Source: Dermanyssus gallinae
Taxonomy: Eukaryota > Arthropoda > Arachnida > Mesostigmata > Dermanyssidae
Reading direction: 5' to 3'
Length of the DNA: 64,000 nt
Assembly: GCA_003439945.1 (NCBI GenBank)
Contig: QVRM01002420.1
Location: forward strand, 62,001-126,000
Positions 22,540 through 35,617 of this stretch are shown in pieces (the first letter of the stretch is position 1; every line of letters starts with the position of its first letter). The position numbers were made by a program, and so were the translations under genes. Below the pieces are notes generated by a model that was given only the letters and a program-made list of their open reading frames with translations, ran no database searches and was not told the origin of the DNA.

Positions 22540-23660
22540 CGTAGCTGCTCCCTGTTTCCAAGTCTGCTTACTGGATACGTACTCTGCGAACTTTATTAGG
22601 CTGAGCAGAGGTCAACGATCCACCTCGGGTCCTCGCAGCGCTTTCTGGTCCATTTCTCTCGGACGTGTCTGCCTGCCCTTAACCGCGCAGCCTCCCAGGC
22701 CGAGCACTGTTGCAGTGTGTGACCTGAAGTGTCCTCATGTGCCTCTTGGCCGAACACGTACGTTGCCGACGAAGCCTTTTCAATTCGGAACAAGTACAAG
22801 TTGAAGTTCCCGTGTCCTGTAAGAATCTGGATGAGGTGATAGGTGAGGTTGCCACCTGGCCTCTCTGTCCAGGTCCTAATATCAGGCGGCACTACTTGCA
22901 GCCCACCATGTCTCAATTGCGACATTGGTCTCCCTGCCTTTCCGTCATCGTAGGAGCACCTAAGTCCCACAATCGCTTTCTTTAGAGTGCCTTGAGATCC
23001 CAGGGAATCGATGCTGCCAATACCAGAGCAGCATTTGCGCTGACAGCGGGGTACCCCTGGATTTTCTTCAGGGCTTCGTCGGTTCCTTTGTCTAAGGAGT
23101 CGCCCTTACCTAAACTGGCGCTACGAATAATGCTATTGATACCGCAACCGTCATCAGCACTGCCCTCGTGCGGGCCCAGGGGCCATGGATGTTTAGCAGG
23201 ATATTGGCTCTTACACACACTGTCCTGCTTTTGTCGCTTTTGTCGTTGCCTTTTTTTGTGGCTGATGCCATTCATCATTGAGTCCAGTGTGACACTGCGA
23301 CAGCGGGCTTCCTTCACCATTTGAATGTCCTAACCGTCGACCGTTGTAAAGTGAGCGGACAAATCCCCTTCCTCCCTATGAGGAGTTTTGCTTTGCTCTT
23401 TTCCGGGTCCAGTCTTAGTTCCGCTACTTTCATCCACTCTGACGTCAGGTGTACAGTTTTGTTCATATTCAGTTTAATCTCGTCGGCAGCTTTAGCCTGG
23501 ACGTCTATCAAAGGTCGTCAGCATAGGCCACTGTGTCCACTCTTTAGGGGAGGCCTCTCAGACGGAGGACTTCGTCGTAAGGCAAGTTCCAGAGAAGTGG
23601 GCCTGGTATAAGCCCCTCTTGGGACCCTTGTGTATTCTACGAGTCTGATGATTGATTGTG
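22540..23660 (-). mobile_element. R1-like LINE fragment, RT to C-terminus
   Basis: Minus-strand reading from 23660 shows a degenerate GPLLWNL..YDEVLRLRGLP and a YADDL box, then KLNMNKTVHLTSEW and LDPEKSKAKLLIGRKG. At 22970-22600 comes the C-terminal tail ILTGHGNFNLYLFRIEKA, with EDTSGHTLQQCSAWEAAR of the usual HTL..CPAW type. Several stops and frameshifts are present. Confidence 0.7.
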
Positions 23661-25589
23661 GTGGGTCCGCGCTGTATGCCTTAAGGTTAAACTTGGCCTT
23701 ATTTGTTGTTTTTCAGATCAGTAGCATCATTAGGTCCTGGGCGCGCGCTTGTGCCGTTTATTGTGTTGCTCTTACTTATTTCTTCTTTGCTTTAAGTTTG
23801 TCTTTGCTACTTCTCGTCCATTAGACTCGCGAGTTGTAGCTATTTGTGCAGACTTTTTAGTCGTTCTTTGCTTTTACCAATGCATTTAAGGTTTGTAGTT
23901 TGTTTCGCTCCTACATGCGACGGTATGCGATGGGTTATCTCAATCCGTTTAAGCTGGACACCCGTTAATTACCTAGAGTCTTTTTGGCTATATGCAGAGC
24001 TCAACGTTGCAACAACACCGTTAAAAGTCAGCGTGCCTGTAGGAATCTATGTCAGGTAGTATCGTGGATTTCCTCCGGTTTCCGGCCAGACGGGTGCCCG
24101 AAACGGTATAATCGACATTTTCTACTGACATAAGGTGTTGCCGTCTGCTTGGTTTAAAACGTGATTGCTCAGTATTAACGAACTGTTCTGTAAGTCGCGC
24201 CTTTTGTGGTTCTAGTCGCGCTTAGTCTAAAATAATTAATTCCTCAGCTCTTCCTCTAAAAGTGAATCTAAATACCTTACTCGGTCAGCTCCTCGTCTAA
24301 AAGTAAATCTAATCACCTTAAAGTTGGAGCTTTGAGATACGTATCTTCGAACACCAATGCAATAGGAGCATATGTATATTCGACTCTTCGAATAGTTAGC
24401 TCTTTCTTTCATTGCAAATTTCTTAGCATGTCACAATGAGCCCCTTGTCTCAATCACAGTAGACAATTCTGGCTCATCATTTTTTCGATATTTGAACGAA
24501 CAGTCCATGAAGTTGTTTATTATTGACTCTTAAAGCAGTCGTATCTACGAAGTGGTTAAATAATAGATTTGTCTGGCTCAAAAATCGAAATTGATCTGTA
24601 TAAACGGCACTAACACGCGCGTCCAATCACGGAAACGGACTATTTGTCAAAACACTCTTAGCCTACTTACGTAATCTCCTAAAATGTATCACTTTAAACC
24701 CCTCCTTATTTATGCGTATAAAGGTAATTCTATTCAATTTGGAGTAAGCTCCAATAAGTTTTCTTCTAACCACATTGCGATCTCCGCTAAAAACACATGT
24801 ATATTTCTCTCAATTGTTACCGGGTCCGGGGGCAAGACAGTGCCAGGTTATCAGCATATGATGTGAGTTCCACAAAAGCAGTACTTACGTTAAAGCCATG
24901 CTCAAATCATGGGTTCCGGTGGGCATTTCCAAAGTTCACCCGCTAAAATTCACGTTGTTATCCTGCCGCGTTAGATGGTCTTGTCTATTAGATCATTTGA
25001 TACCATCTAAGTTCGGAACAGCCAGACATTTTCATAGTATCAGTGTGTTAACTATTACGCTACGAGGTACGCGTTTGAAGGCATTCTAATGCCAGGAAGA
25101 ACGCCGAGAAGGTACAAACTTCGAGTCTTCTGGCGCTTTTTCATCTCTTTTGTCATTCTAAACGCAAGCCGCTGCACTCTCGAAGGTACCGACCTAGTTT
25201 CATCCTATTGCCCTGCTGAGAGTAGCTCGCTTTCCTCCATAAGCCATCTAAATCTGGCTTTTAACGGTTCCTCTAAATCTTTTACAAATATGCTTATTCA
25301 ATACTAGTACAACCCTGTCCGTTTGCCAACGTCCCAAAAGTTCCTATTTTGCAGTAACTGCTCGGCCATATCTACTGCCAGTTAAGTAAATTCATTTAAC
25401 TGTTGGCCTCAGAAAGTACTATGTCTGATCCGGAGGCAATTTCTCCAGTTTGTGTGCTTTTTCTACCTTCCTGACATTTACCGTGGTCACTACCAGGTCG
25501 CTACGATTTGACTCTACAATACATGCTCTTTTTTCATGCTCTATGTTACCTCCTGACAGACACGTCTTAGAAATACCTTGACAAGTTAT
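23661..25589. other. No gene recognised
   Basis: Noncoding by inspection. It may contain unrecognised 5' parts of the neighbouring R1-like LINE. Confidence 0.4.
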
Positions 25590-25910
25590 ATAGATATTTT
25601 TGCGATTTAGTAAAGAATCTAGAAAGGACAGGAGGCAACTAAACAATACCGTTAAACGTTATTTCAAAAATGTAATTGAACAACAAGTTAACGGTGAGCT
25701 CTCCGACAAAATCATTTTCACTGATGAGGTTCATTTTCATGATAATGACTTTGTAAACAAGCAAAATTATCTCTGGAATGACGGAAACCCATCCGAATTC
25801 CATGAAAACAAGATGCACCTCAAACGCGTCGTTGTTTAGTGCAGACTCTGGGCTGGAGGCATAATTGGGCCATTTTTGTTTGAAGACTCTATCGAAATAG
25901 ACAAAAACGC
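25590..25910 (+). mobile_element. Mariner/Tc-type transposase relic, fourth lineage
   Basis: The plus-strand frame reads DKIIFTDEVHFHDNDFVNKQN, LWNDGNPSEF and then, after a stop, LWAGGIIGPFLFEDS. This matches the first catalytic Asp region of a mariner-like transposase common in arthropods. Only about 300 bp are recognisable, and there are several stops after 25840. Confidence 0.65.
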
Positions 25911-26405
25911 GATGATACATCTTCGATAACACCCCGCAACCACCCACCAAAATTAGCGTGCATGATATTTCAGTTTTTGTTCCCAAATTTGATAGCATAG
26001 ATCTAAAAAATGCGTGGTTTTTGCTGTCACGTGCTGCGCATCACACGCGACAAACCGATTTTGTAATCGGCTCTCTCAGGACTAAGAAATAGTAGGCGGG
26101 TGGGCCGTTGTAGTATCTATACCAGGAAATAACTCACGACGGTGTAAGTTGAGATCACAACAGTCGTGTTCAGGGCAGATTTTTGTTTCTCTCACTTCCT
26201 CAGTGTTGGATCTGCTTGAGCATCCCGCTGCGAGATCTGCCTGCTGGAGAAGCCTTGTATAATAAATTATGTATAAGATCACCATGGTCTGACTAAAGAT
26301 AGAGACGAAGAGAGGACGTAGAAATACTATGCTGCCCCGCTGCGTTACGAGCGAGTACTTGAAGCTTTTGGAGACACGCAGGCTAGTAAAGTCAGTAAGG
26401 TTTTC

Positions 26406-26578
26406 GAGCTGACCCTCAGCCAAGGTTTAACGTCCACGGAACTGTTTTTCACATTGCTTCGGAGACGGACTACCCCCATAAATACAAATGTGCAACGGTG
26501 GGGCGCGAACCCGCGCACCTATGTGTCTCCTTCGGTTGCGAGGCGCAGACTTAAGCCACCACGCCACCGGGCTCGACG
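26406..26578 (-). mobile_element. SINE family 1 copy
   Basis: Nearly full-length minus-strand copy. Read on the plus strand it has CTCAGCCAAGGTTTAACGTC, AATACAAATGTGCAACGGTG, an inverted B box (GCGCGAACCCGCG) and CCACCACGCCACCGGGCTCG. Confidence 0.8.
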
Positions 26579-26904
26579 AGACACGCAAGCTGCACGTAAG
26601 CGTTACCAAGCAGGCAAAAGCTGACGCAGCTGCGCTCGTCGAAAGTGCTCCTGAACCTAACGGTAGCCGTTCATACCAGTCAGTCACTATGAACTAAGGT
26701 CAAATCATTTGGCCTCTGCGCTTGTACCATCAAGCTATGCTTTCATTTCAAGACAAAATCGTCCAACTCTCAAACAAAGCGGTCTATTTTGGAGTTGAGG
26801 GCCAATCATGCACTCATATCGACTTTTGGTATGTTTTAATTTTTGTACATTTATTTTAATATCTACACTAAGTTTAGCACAAACCTACAACTAAGATGAG
26901 ATCG

Positions 26905-26975
26905 CTTTAAGCAGGGTTTGTTCAATGCCGGGATTCGAACCTACAAATTTCGGTGTCATAGTCGCCGGCACGGAT
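26905..26975 (-). repeat. tRNA-like 3' half, single copy here
   Basis: Plus-strand reading shows an inverted B box (GGGATTCGAACCTAC), followed by GGTGTCATAGTCGCCGGC. No A box or closed cloverleaf can be drawn. It is probably a SINE or pseudo-tRNA remnant. Confidence 0.4.
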
Positions 26976-29900
26976 TTTCAGCTCTTCATTTTGTCGATAG
27001 GGGGGAATTACAATAAGGTCTTCTTTAGCGTGCTTTTAATTCAAAGTTCCGCGTTTGCCTTATGTGTGTAACAGTGGTCGGCGGAACGCGATGCTACATG
27101 CTGTAAAATAGCTACATTGCTGTTTAGATGAAACAACTTCTAAGTGAACTGCTGTTTGGCGGCCAGCTTTACTGGCTACGATTCACTAGGTAGTCTAGGA
27201 TTCATGCTTTTCTATTTTTCCGTTTGGTCGCATCCACAACCAGCCTAAGACCGTTATTCTTATTTCATGATGAGCGCGTCGATTTTGATGTACGATGTCA
27301 GCCGGCGGTCCATCCCAGCTCGCTGCATACAACGCGGCCTATTTTCCGCTTGGATTGCAGGTGTTCTGCATTTGCTGTTACATTGAAGCTGATAAACGAT
27401 TGTCGGCCACGATATCCGTCCGTCGATGACTAGTCGTTTTGTGGAAAACGGTTCAATTCGCTTGCATCTGCAGGGACTTCGCCCGCACCCGCTCTGCAGC
27501 GCAAGAACTCATTTTGCGCGACACGGCGAAGCGGGCCGCAGAAGAGAAACCAGATTAGATTAGACTCGTCTTTCGAAAATCTTCGTTTGAATAGTCAGTC
27601 AGTGAAGGTGTCCAACAAGCCATGTGTTCACGTCATGATGTAAAACGTCCAGTTTCTTCCTGAAGGCTGTCTCGTAGTGTTGTTCCTACGCTCGTGGAAA
27701 CTAGGTTGAGGGACGACAGTTTGTCGTTGTTTTCAAGCGCAATATTTATTGCTGCTGATACTATTTGCCTCTTACTTGGAGACAACCTATCCGCACAAAG
27801 ACAGGCGTGTATTATCGTTTCGTCGTATGCAGGTTACGGTTACGGTAGCTGACTGCAACGCGCCCCGCCGGATTAGTTGCAATACAATCCAAATTGCCAC
27901 GAACACGCTCGCCGCTTGACCTATCCCGGATGCATACGCGTCTTCGATTGGTGGACTGTTTCGTATCGGCTCGTCGGCAGCAATGAGGCCATGACGAATC
28001 AAGATCGACGCGTATTTTCTGTTGACGGTCTTCAGCACCAAACAGACGCTGCCAGCGCTGCCATCAGCTATGCAGGGATTTTCATACTCGGATATGCTTC
28101 CACATGCCTGAACCAGACACACACACACACACAGCCCGAATCAGCCTCAGAGGCCGATTCGGTTTTGGTTGTTGACCGTGATGTGAGACGGTTTTTTTTT
28201 CGTTGCCGGACAGGCGTCGACAACGATGACGGCAACAAGCCGTCAGCAGCGGTCAGTTCGCGTTTCGGCATAGAATCGCTGCGCAGAGCTGTGGCCGATA
28301 TCAAGCGAGAAGCAGCGTCGGACCGTCACCGCGTATCGTCGCCACGGGGAAGAAGTGCACCGCGGCGCCGACGGAGAGGTTGCACCGGTGACTTTGTTCG
28401 CCGCCGACGGTCCCCCCCTCACACCGTGGTCGATGTATCTGGAAGTCTCCTTGCCCTGGTCCCTTTACACTGACGCCTTTCCCTTCACCTGTGCGGCGCG
28501 TACCCCTCAACGACGGCACGAATGGCATCATCAGCTGGCCGGTTTAGCTGAACATTGCCAGCTGCCGGACGGCAAAATCGCTTGATATAGCAGTTGATAT
28601 GTGGTGGGGAAAATAGCTTGATATAGCTTCTGATACTGGATGTTGGTGTTGTTGCTGGTATTGGTGCTGCTGCTACTGTTGTTCTTGTTGTTGTTGCTAA
28701 AGTTACTGTTGTTGCTGGTGCTGTTGTGGTTGTTGATATTGCCGCTGCTACCCTGGGTAACTGTTCCATGAACAGCAAAGTGTGGTGAAACAAAAGTGTT
28801 GTGTTGGCGCCAAGTGCCAAGGAATACTCCACAGCTCGCTCACAATTGTCACCACCCTTGCCACTAATGCTGCTGCGGCTGCTGTTGCTGCTGCTCCTGC
28901 TCCCGCCAGCATTGGGTCGCCAGCACGATCTAAGCCACAGCGCTAGCGCCGATCGTCGACAGAGCTTTTTCAGCTAACTGGCGACGTTTTCAAGCGACGC
29001 CAACGGTGCTCCTAAAGGTTGGAGCTCATGCACTGCGCCTGCATGCCCTTAATCGTCCTTGCCGAACTCAATAAACGCTCCAATTAAATCTCTGACCGAA
29101 AAACTTCAGAGCTCAGATAGGACGACGCCGAACGGACTATAGGCCATAGACCGGCAGACTCCCCCTCTTCCCCCTTCCAAAAGAGTTGGCCGCTCAAATC
29201 AGTTGGCCTTCCTCTGCCTACATAGGCACGAGACAACACCTTGATCAACGGTCGCCCAAGGTATCGTAACGAAGATCAATAGCTCGGGCGTAAAGAAAGG
29301 CGCAGCGTCCTGTGGCCAAACACAACCTCTAACGAGGTGCTCGTCGTGATTGTTGTTGGTGCGAGGGGCGAGTTAGCGTCTTCGTCGCTACCCCCCATGG
29401 GCAGTGATGGTGGTTTTGTTGGTGGTGCTACATATTTACGTACGCAGAGCAGAGTGGTGGTGGTAGCCAGCCGAGGTGCCGTGTACGCAGCGTGCGCCGG
29501 TAGTGAAACAGCAGAGGTCATCCAAGGCAGATAATAGCTGATGTGATTGCAGTGGATGTAGTTGGATCAGTACAAGTTGACTGTGCCCCCAATACAGCTA
29601 AGTCTGCCACTGCTGTGCGAATCTCTACTCCTCTGGTCGTTGTGTAAAAGGCAACAGGAAGGCGGAAATTAAAGGTGCTGCAGCTCACCAAAAGCTCGTT
29701 GACATAGACATAGAGGTCGGTCGTCTCAAAACCCGGCAGCGTACTCATCGCAACTCGAAACACGCACCGCCATGAATGCACTACGCGCATTCCATCTCTG
29801 CAGTGAGTGCCTTCTTTATTGGTTATCGGTGGTGTTCTTCGTTTTCTTAGGCAGAGTTTTTACGTAGAAAAGCGTCTCTCGCTTTCTAGAAAGGCGCAAG

Positions 29901-30716
29901 AAACCCACTTTCGTGCACACGCCGTTGAACCCGAATGATGGGTTCTTTGGAATGGCAATTAGACTTTTTTGTTCCCGTATAAGAGTTGACCTGAACATTG
30001 ACGCATTTAGCGTTCAGCGGGTTAAAACACCGACTACGGAAGAAAATATACGACATCACATTGTGCCATACAAATCTTGATGTATAAACATGCATACATA
30101 TGTACTTATGTACGTACATACAGACATGGCATTTATCTGACGAGCAGTCGTTTTCTCGGCATGCTGTTCGAACACGAATAAAGCAGTTTCATGTTGTATT
30201 CTTCTCATCAATGGCTTGAGGCAAAGTACGAGAGTTTTAAGTGATTTTTTCAGAAGAGAATGTATTTGTATATGTAAACATGCAAAGAGGCAACGTTTAG
30301 CATCACCTGTAGATCGAAATTTAGCGCTATGTTCGTGGGTGTAGTTTATCTGTAAGAACGTTAAAGAGGTACATTTTATAAGAAAGAGTGTATTCTAGAA
30401 AAAGACTCCTCTAGAAATATTTTTCTAGAAGATATATATATACATTTCTTATTTACAGCTTCTTTGATAGTGACGAAGGACAGGCAACTTACTCTAGGTA
30501 TAACTGATATCAAAATTGTGTGCCACCGAGATAAATGCAAACTGTATGGTGCAATTGCAATGCATACTTTACCTCTGTGGAATATGGAATTGCCAACAAT
30601 AAGTTTAATTTCAAACATCCGATAGATCATACAGAATTTTGAAGGACTTGCTTGCAGTGTGGAATCTGGAAGACAGCTAAGAGACTGACAAACATGGATG
30701 GAGCATCAATATACGA
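26976..30716. other. Unassigned, partly GC-rich region
   Basis: Contains a 198-codon open frame at 27877-28473 (plus) and a 90-codon frame at 29790-29518 (minus) preceded by a CTGCAG acceptor-like site. Neither has a recognisable domain; the second is the more exon-like. Confidence 0.35.
28639..28745. repeat. (GTT)n-rich tract
   Basis: Imperfect GTT/GCT units over about 100 bp. Confidence 0.85.
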
Positions 30717-30763
<47 letters not shown>

Positions 30764-30808
30764 CATGCCAGGATGTATCTGCGACTTACTTGACTGTCAT
30801 ACTCAATA

Positions 30809-30850
<42 letters not shown>

Positions 30851-30933
30851 CATGCCAGGATGTATCTGCGACTTACTTGACTGTCATACTCAATACCTAT
30901 ATATATACAAATATATATATATATATATATATA
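30717..30933. repeat. 87-bp tandem duplication of (TA)n plus unique core
   Basis: The block TTTACATGCCAGGATGTATC and the following 40 bp occur twice, at 30760 and 30847, each followed by (TA)n. The copies are almost identical, so the duplication is recent. Confidence 0.88.
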
Positions 30934-31706
30934 TCTTTTTTTTTTTAATTTATATAATTGTGTATATCTATGGGCATACAAATGCGAAGTGAACATCAAA
31001 CTGACCACTAAAGCTGAACTATTAACCGAGCCAACTCGTCCACTTCCGTCCAATTACTACTCCAGTAGACCACCCCTGAAATGCAGTCGCAAGAGAAGAG
31101 CGCTAATACATACAAACAATCCTTCAGCATCCTTGTGTATGATACTAGGACGTTATCGTTACGTGTCTCCTCCCCGTCTCTCGAATTGGACCTGGACAGG
31201 CAGGTCTTGTTCCGTAGAGAAATGGATAGATGGAGAAATCCCAGACAACATGCTCGTTGGTGGCGGGCGAGCTCAAGCAACAACAAAAAGCATTGCTGAG
31301 ACATGCTGAGGCTGGAAGCTGTCGAGAGTTGACTGGCCGATTCGCACGACAACGCTTACAGGAAGAGCTTATTCGGAGAGACAGATGACCACTAACGGCG
31401 GATCTGTAAACTGACCGGCCCTGACAAGACTTGCCGAACCCAGACAGTCAAATGCACACGAGAACAAAGCTGAATCTGCATCTCCGCTTCACTGACTGTT
31501 GCCCACAATTCTGTTGTAGAATCAGCAGCAATAAAAGCAACACAGGTAGGTAGCTGTTAACCGTAAACCGGGACAAACGCGGTGAACCGAAAAGCCACGT
31601 TGTAAGCACGGCGTTAGTTCAATTCTGCTGCTGCTGCTGTTGATGTTGTTGTCGCTACTGCTCGCTTTTTCTTCCTGTTGTTGCCGTTGCAGACTTGTAG
31701 TCACTG

Positions 31707-31710
<4 letters not shown>

Positions 31711-31757
<47 letters not shown>
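31711..31757. repeat. (TA)n array
   Basis: Pure TA array of about 47 bp, about 200 bp from a LINE fragment. Confidence 0.95.
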
Positions 31758-31759
<2 letters not shown>

Positions 31760-31959
31760 CTTTTGATTACTCTTATTCTATTTAGATTATCTCGTATTTG
31801 TTCTTATTATTTGATTTTTTTTCTGATGGGTAATAACTGGTAGCCACGGTAGTGTGGGACTCACAAAGTCACTAAAATGCAGGCGTCCTCTTTGCTTACT
31901 TTCTGCTCGAGGGTGTCGAGCGCAGTACTGTCTTTTTGAGATTACTTCACCCGAACATG

Positions 31960-32735
31960 TTAGCTCCATTGCGGGCTATTGCTCGAGTTATGAGGTGGTT
32001 ATTTTTGCTCCAGAGATAATTTCTGTGAATTCTCAGTTCATTGAAAAATGCACAGCGTTCGGGACAGTGCTTTGCATTGCCAGCCTCCCTGAAGCTGCAC
32101 ATGCGACTTAAGCAGTGGTCAGCTTTGCCAATGCGATGTAGGCATTGCTGAAAGCACCTTACAGCGTGGCCGCTTGTGCGAGTGGCTAACTGGGCGAGCC
32201 GGTTTAAGGTTGTACGAGATTTTTGAGATTAGGAATTACCGACTTCGCCCAGTCTCCAGGATGGCCAGGTGGCCCGGCTGGATTGTCTCCCAGTACTGTT
32301 TCATCCCGCCTGTTTAGCAAGCGTATCTTTTCTGTTTATTAGTAGTCCCACCGTCCCGGGGATGTGATTGAGGAACATCTTGAAACTTGCACTTATGTAC
32401 CAGGGAACCTGTGTAGAGGAGAGAACTTGCATGGTTGCTGTGGACGCCGCGCGACCTACCCGTGCGATGTTGAGCGCCATAGGTCTTTGTGTCTTGTTGA
32501 GGAGGTGGCGGCGTGTTATAGCTCTGGTGATCGTGCGCTCCCAAAGGGACGCGGCATATAGCATGATACTATCGATCGTCGGGGATGCGGCATATAGCAT
32601 GATGCTATCGACGTCTAGATTCTGGGGCGCGTCAAGCCGTGTAAAAGCCCTGTCACGTGTGACGACGATCAGTCCCACATTGTCCGCGAGGCGACAAACA
32701 TAGTGATTGACCCCTTGCTTATAATTTATTCCCAC
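31960..32735 (-). mobile_element. R1-like LINE fragment, C-terminal region
   Basis: Minus-strand reading shows IMLYAASLWE followed by NKTQRPMALNIARVGRAAST, the region after the reverse transcriptase in R1/LOA-type LINEs, then CLHRIGKAD and HCPERCAFFNELR near 32150-32050. The piece around 32560-32640 contains a short tandem duplication of the IDSIMLYAAS coding stretch. Confidence 0.65.
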
Positions 32736-34477
32736 TTTTACATGTGTTTGCCAGCTTATAGTTTTTGTTGTTTAGTAGCAAGAAACTAGCCACACGTATT
32801 TTGGTCTATGGTGTTCTTGTGATCAGATATTTTCAGTTGGCGAGGGGTTCGCCAATTAAGAACTTTTATGAACCAATAAAGACATATTTGAGTTGAATTG
32901 CTCACATTTGCCCATTGAGACGTTAGATATTCTATGTCCAAATATTGAATTTGTCAGTACACTGATTTTGGACGTAGACATCATCTAAAATCTGATCAAA
33001 CGCAATTTATTAAAAGAAGCATCTTTCCCTGTAAGCATGCACGGCCCTAAATAATTGGTAACTTTTATCCTGAATCTAATTTCTGGAATACTAGCAAATA
33101 ACGATGTTTTATTACGTGTGTCAGGTACGCCTAGACGCAATGTTTTCAAATTGTAGTTTTTATGCGCAATTCTGTTTGTTTGCAAAATCAAGCTTACCAT
33201 AGAATGAGCTCTTCTTAAATAATGTTCAGTCAAACAACCCACTGTGCCGTACATTTTGTTTATTTATTTGCACATAAATTATAATTATACTTTACAAATA
33301 TGAATAAAGGCCTAGGATAGTTTGGAAATTAAGAACGCTTGTTTTAATTCTATGACAAAGGAGACACGGACATCTTACTCTCAGGGCATCCTGCGGCCTG
33401 CAGAAGTATTAGAGATGAATTTGCTAGAGCTGTGTAACATGTTGTTCAATCTACTGCTCGAGTACAGAAAAAAAACTCCTAGCATCTTCGCAGTACGCGG
33501 GTGGGCGTAATCAAACTAAGAGCTAGCGGCTACAGGGTTCACTTCATCACCATGAGCATCCCAGCATATCTATGTACTGCTGCATGTATGCATTTTGCTC
33601 TAATCCCGTTTGGAGTGTGCTCTATACTCGGCTAAGAAGTCGGCCTGCACCCGAGGACTCCATGCTAAATTTCGTTTACTCAAACGAAACGCCACATTCG
33701 TCCTGACAGAACAAACTTTGTGTGAGAAATATACAAACATCAACTGCCCTCCTTCTTTGGTTAGAGCTCGTACAACTATGCTGAGAAGACAATGATGGCT
33801 TGTTGTCCATGCTCGGTGCTCTCGAGTCTAGATGTACACTATATACAGCGCGCCATACCACATAGAGCTTTCTTACTACGGATTGCAGCTTGCACAGTGC
33901 CGTGCTTCTTCCGTATGTGTTCCTTTTTTTGGCTGCCAGCAAAGATTGTATATCTGGGTATCCGTGTGGTTCAAAGTGACGCTTGAATCCCGGGTACACC
34001 CTGGACGTTATAACATACCGAGAAAATAGAGCCGATCCATCTCAAGATCCATCTCTCATCAAGGTTGACATACTTGTTGGGAGTACGGTTTTGTTCTAAT
34101 TATGAGGGGCTGAATACTGTTCTTCAGTGGACAGACAGACGGACAGGCAGAATAACAGAAAGGGTAACTTGTGTTTGTCCTTGCCCTAGCAACCCTTGCT
34201 GCCTACAGAGGCGGGCTGGATACGTGACATAACCGGAAAGACCAAGAAACAAACCCAAACCATACCGTGATATCTGGCCGACGTTCGTATGAATCGCGGG
34301 CTAAATCGCGGTGCCGCGCATGCGTTATGGCGTGGCCGCTCTTTCTGGCGCCAGTTGTTGAGTGCGCCCGCCGTGTTATCAATACTCTGGTCGAGTGAGC
34401 TACGAAGGAAGAGATGGTACGGTGGCTCTTTCCCTGCGCAGCTAGCCTAGCGCTCAGCTGTTCGCTCCGGAGGAGGG
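32736..34477. other. No gene recognised
   Basis: A minus-strand frame at 33254-32985 is leucine- and lysine-rich without motifs and could be a decayed transposable element. Confidence 0.4.
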
Positions 34478-34521
34478 GGGGGGGGTAAGGATGGGAGGTG
34501 ATGGGGGGGGGGGGGGGGAAG
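34478..34521. repeat. G-rich runs
   Basis: Two G runs (about 10 and 16 G) 18 bp apart. A matching C run is at 36646-36661 and another G run at 47564-47576. Such runs are prone to sequencing-length error. Confidence 0.85.
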
Positions 34522-35239
34522 ATCGGTGGAGGGGGATTCCGAGCTAGACTTCAGCGCCGCGCTGACGCACCCGCGGCGTGAGTGAGAGAACCAGAGGAGG
34601 AAGGTATAGAAGGCACAGATAGGCACACACATATGTGTGTCCAGTGTGTGTCGATCTCATAGGCAGCTAAAGTTGCCTATGAGGTCAACGTACAACGCAT
34701 TCATCGTGCATGGCCAGCAAAAGAGAGACCAAAGCGTACCATGCGAATGGGGTAGTTGGTTAAAGCTCTGAACGACGACGACGACGACGACACCACCACG
34801 ATACACACACACACTTACACCACACAGTCGTCCAGCAGAGCAGGCGGAAGTGGCGGAGTTACAACCCCACAGCTCCCCCCAGCTCTGCCCGCACCCCCTG
34901 TCATTGACGATGTAAGCCTACGCGCCACAAACGGCTGGTAGCCCAACGAGCGTTGGGGTTCTGCCGCAAGCAGCAGCGACAGCAACAGTAGAACAAGCGC
35001 GCACCAGGCGTAAGTAAGTCAGTTAGTAAGCAAATCTGCCTGCCAGCCAGCCAGAATCAGCTGACAGCCGAGCAATCGAAATATAGAAATAGTTCTAGCC
35101 TCCTACATCGTCTCCGAATACGAATACGACATCGTGCGCCTAAGGGCCAGTGGAAGGGCACTAGCTTTAGTGGTCGGTAACTAGGTTTAGTGGTCGGTCA
35201 TCTAGCTTTGGTGGTCCGTGTTTGTTTTGGCATTCGCGT

Positions 35240-35415
35240 TCGGCGCCTCCTCGCCGCGGCGACCAGAGGAGGCCAGAGGAGATAGATGCACGGGTTCGAT
35301 CCCCACCGTTGCACATTTCTATGAATGATGGGGCTCGTCTTACGAAGCAATGCGAAAGCAAACCCGTGGACCCGTGGTTGAATGTTGAGTCTGAGGGTCA
35401 GTCCGAAAAAAGTTT
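35240..35415 (+). mobile_element. SINE family 1 copy
   Basis: It contains a diverged head (GCGACCAGAGGAGGCCAGAG), the B box GGTTCGATCCC, CACCGTTGCACATTTCTATG and the terminal CAGTCCGAAAAAAG. It ends about 120 bp before the acceptor of the first recognised exon of the LDAF1-like gene. Confidence 0.75.
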
Positions 35416-35617
35416 CTTTTTCAGCTTTGATGGTCAGTGGATTTGTCGATCGATCGGGCGGCCGGTCGGCCGTTTGGCTGACGTGTTGATGTTGACGAGC
35501 TGACTAAGACGCGCGTTTTCGACTCTCTTTACAGATATCGCCGCCTCTCTGCAACGCGCAGAGAGATGTGTTGAATTTGTGGAGTTTGAGGAAATCGCCC
35601 CGACAAATGCCGAGACC

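Noticed and set aside
27877..28473. 198-codon plus-strand open frame
   Set aside because: Composition changes abruptly along it (CA repeats, Arg runs) and no domain, start context or splice sites support it.
30652..30948. Tyr/Ile-rich open frames over TA arrays (also at 3.5, 21.3, 37.6 and 44.2 kb)
   Set aside because: (TA)n translates as Tyr-Ile repeats in open frames; no coding meaning.
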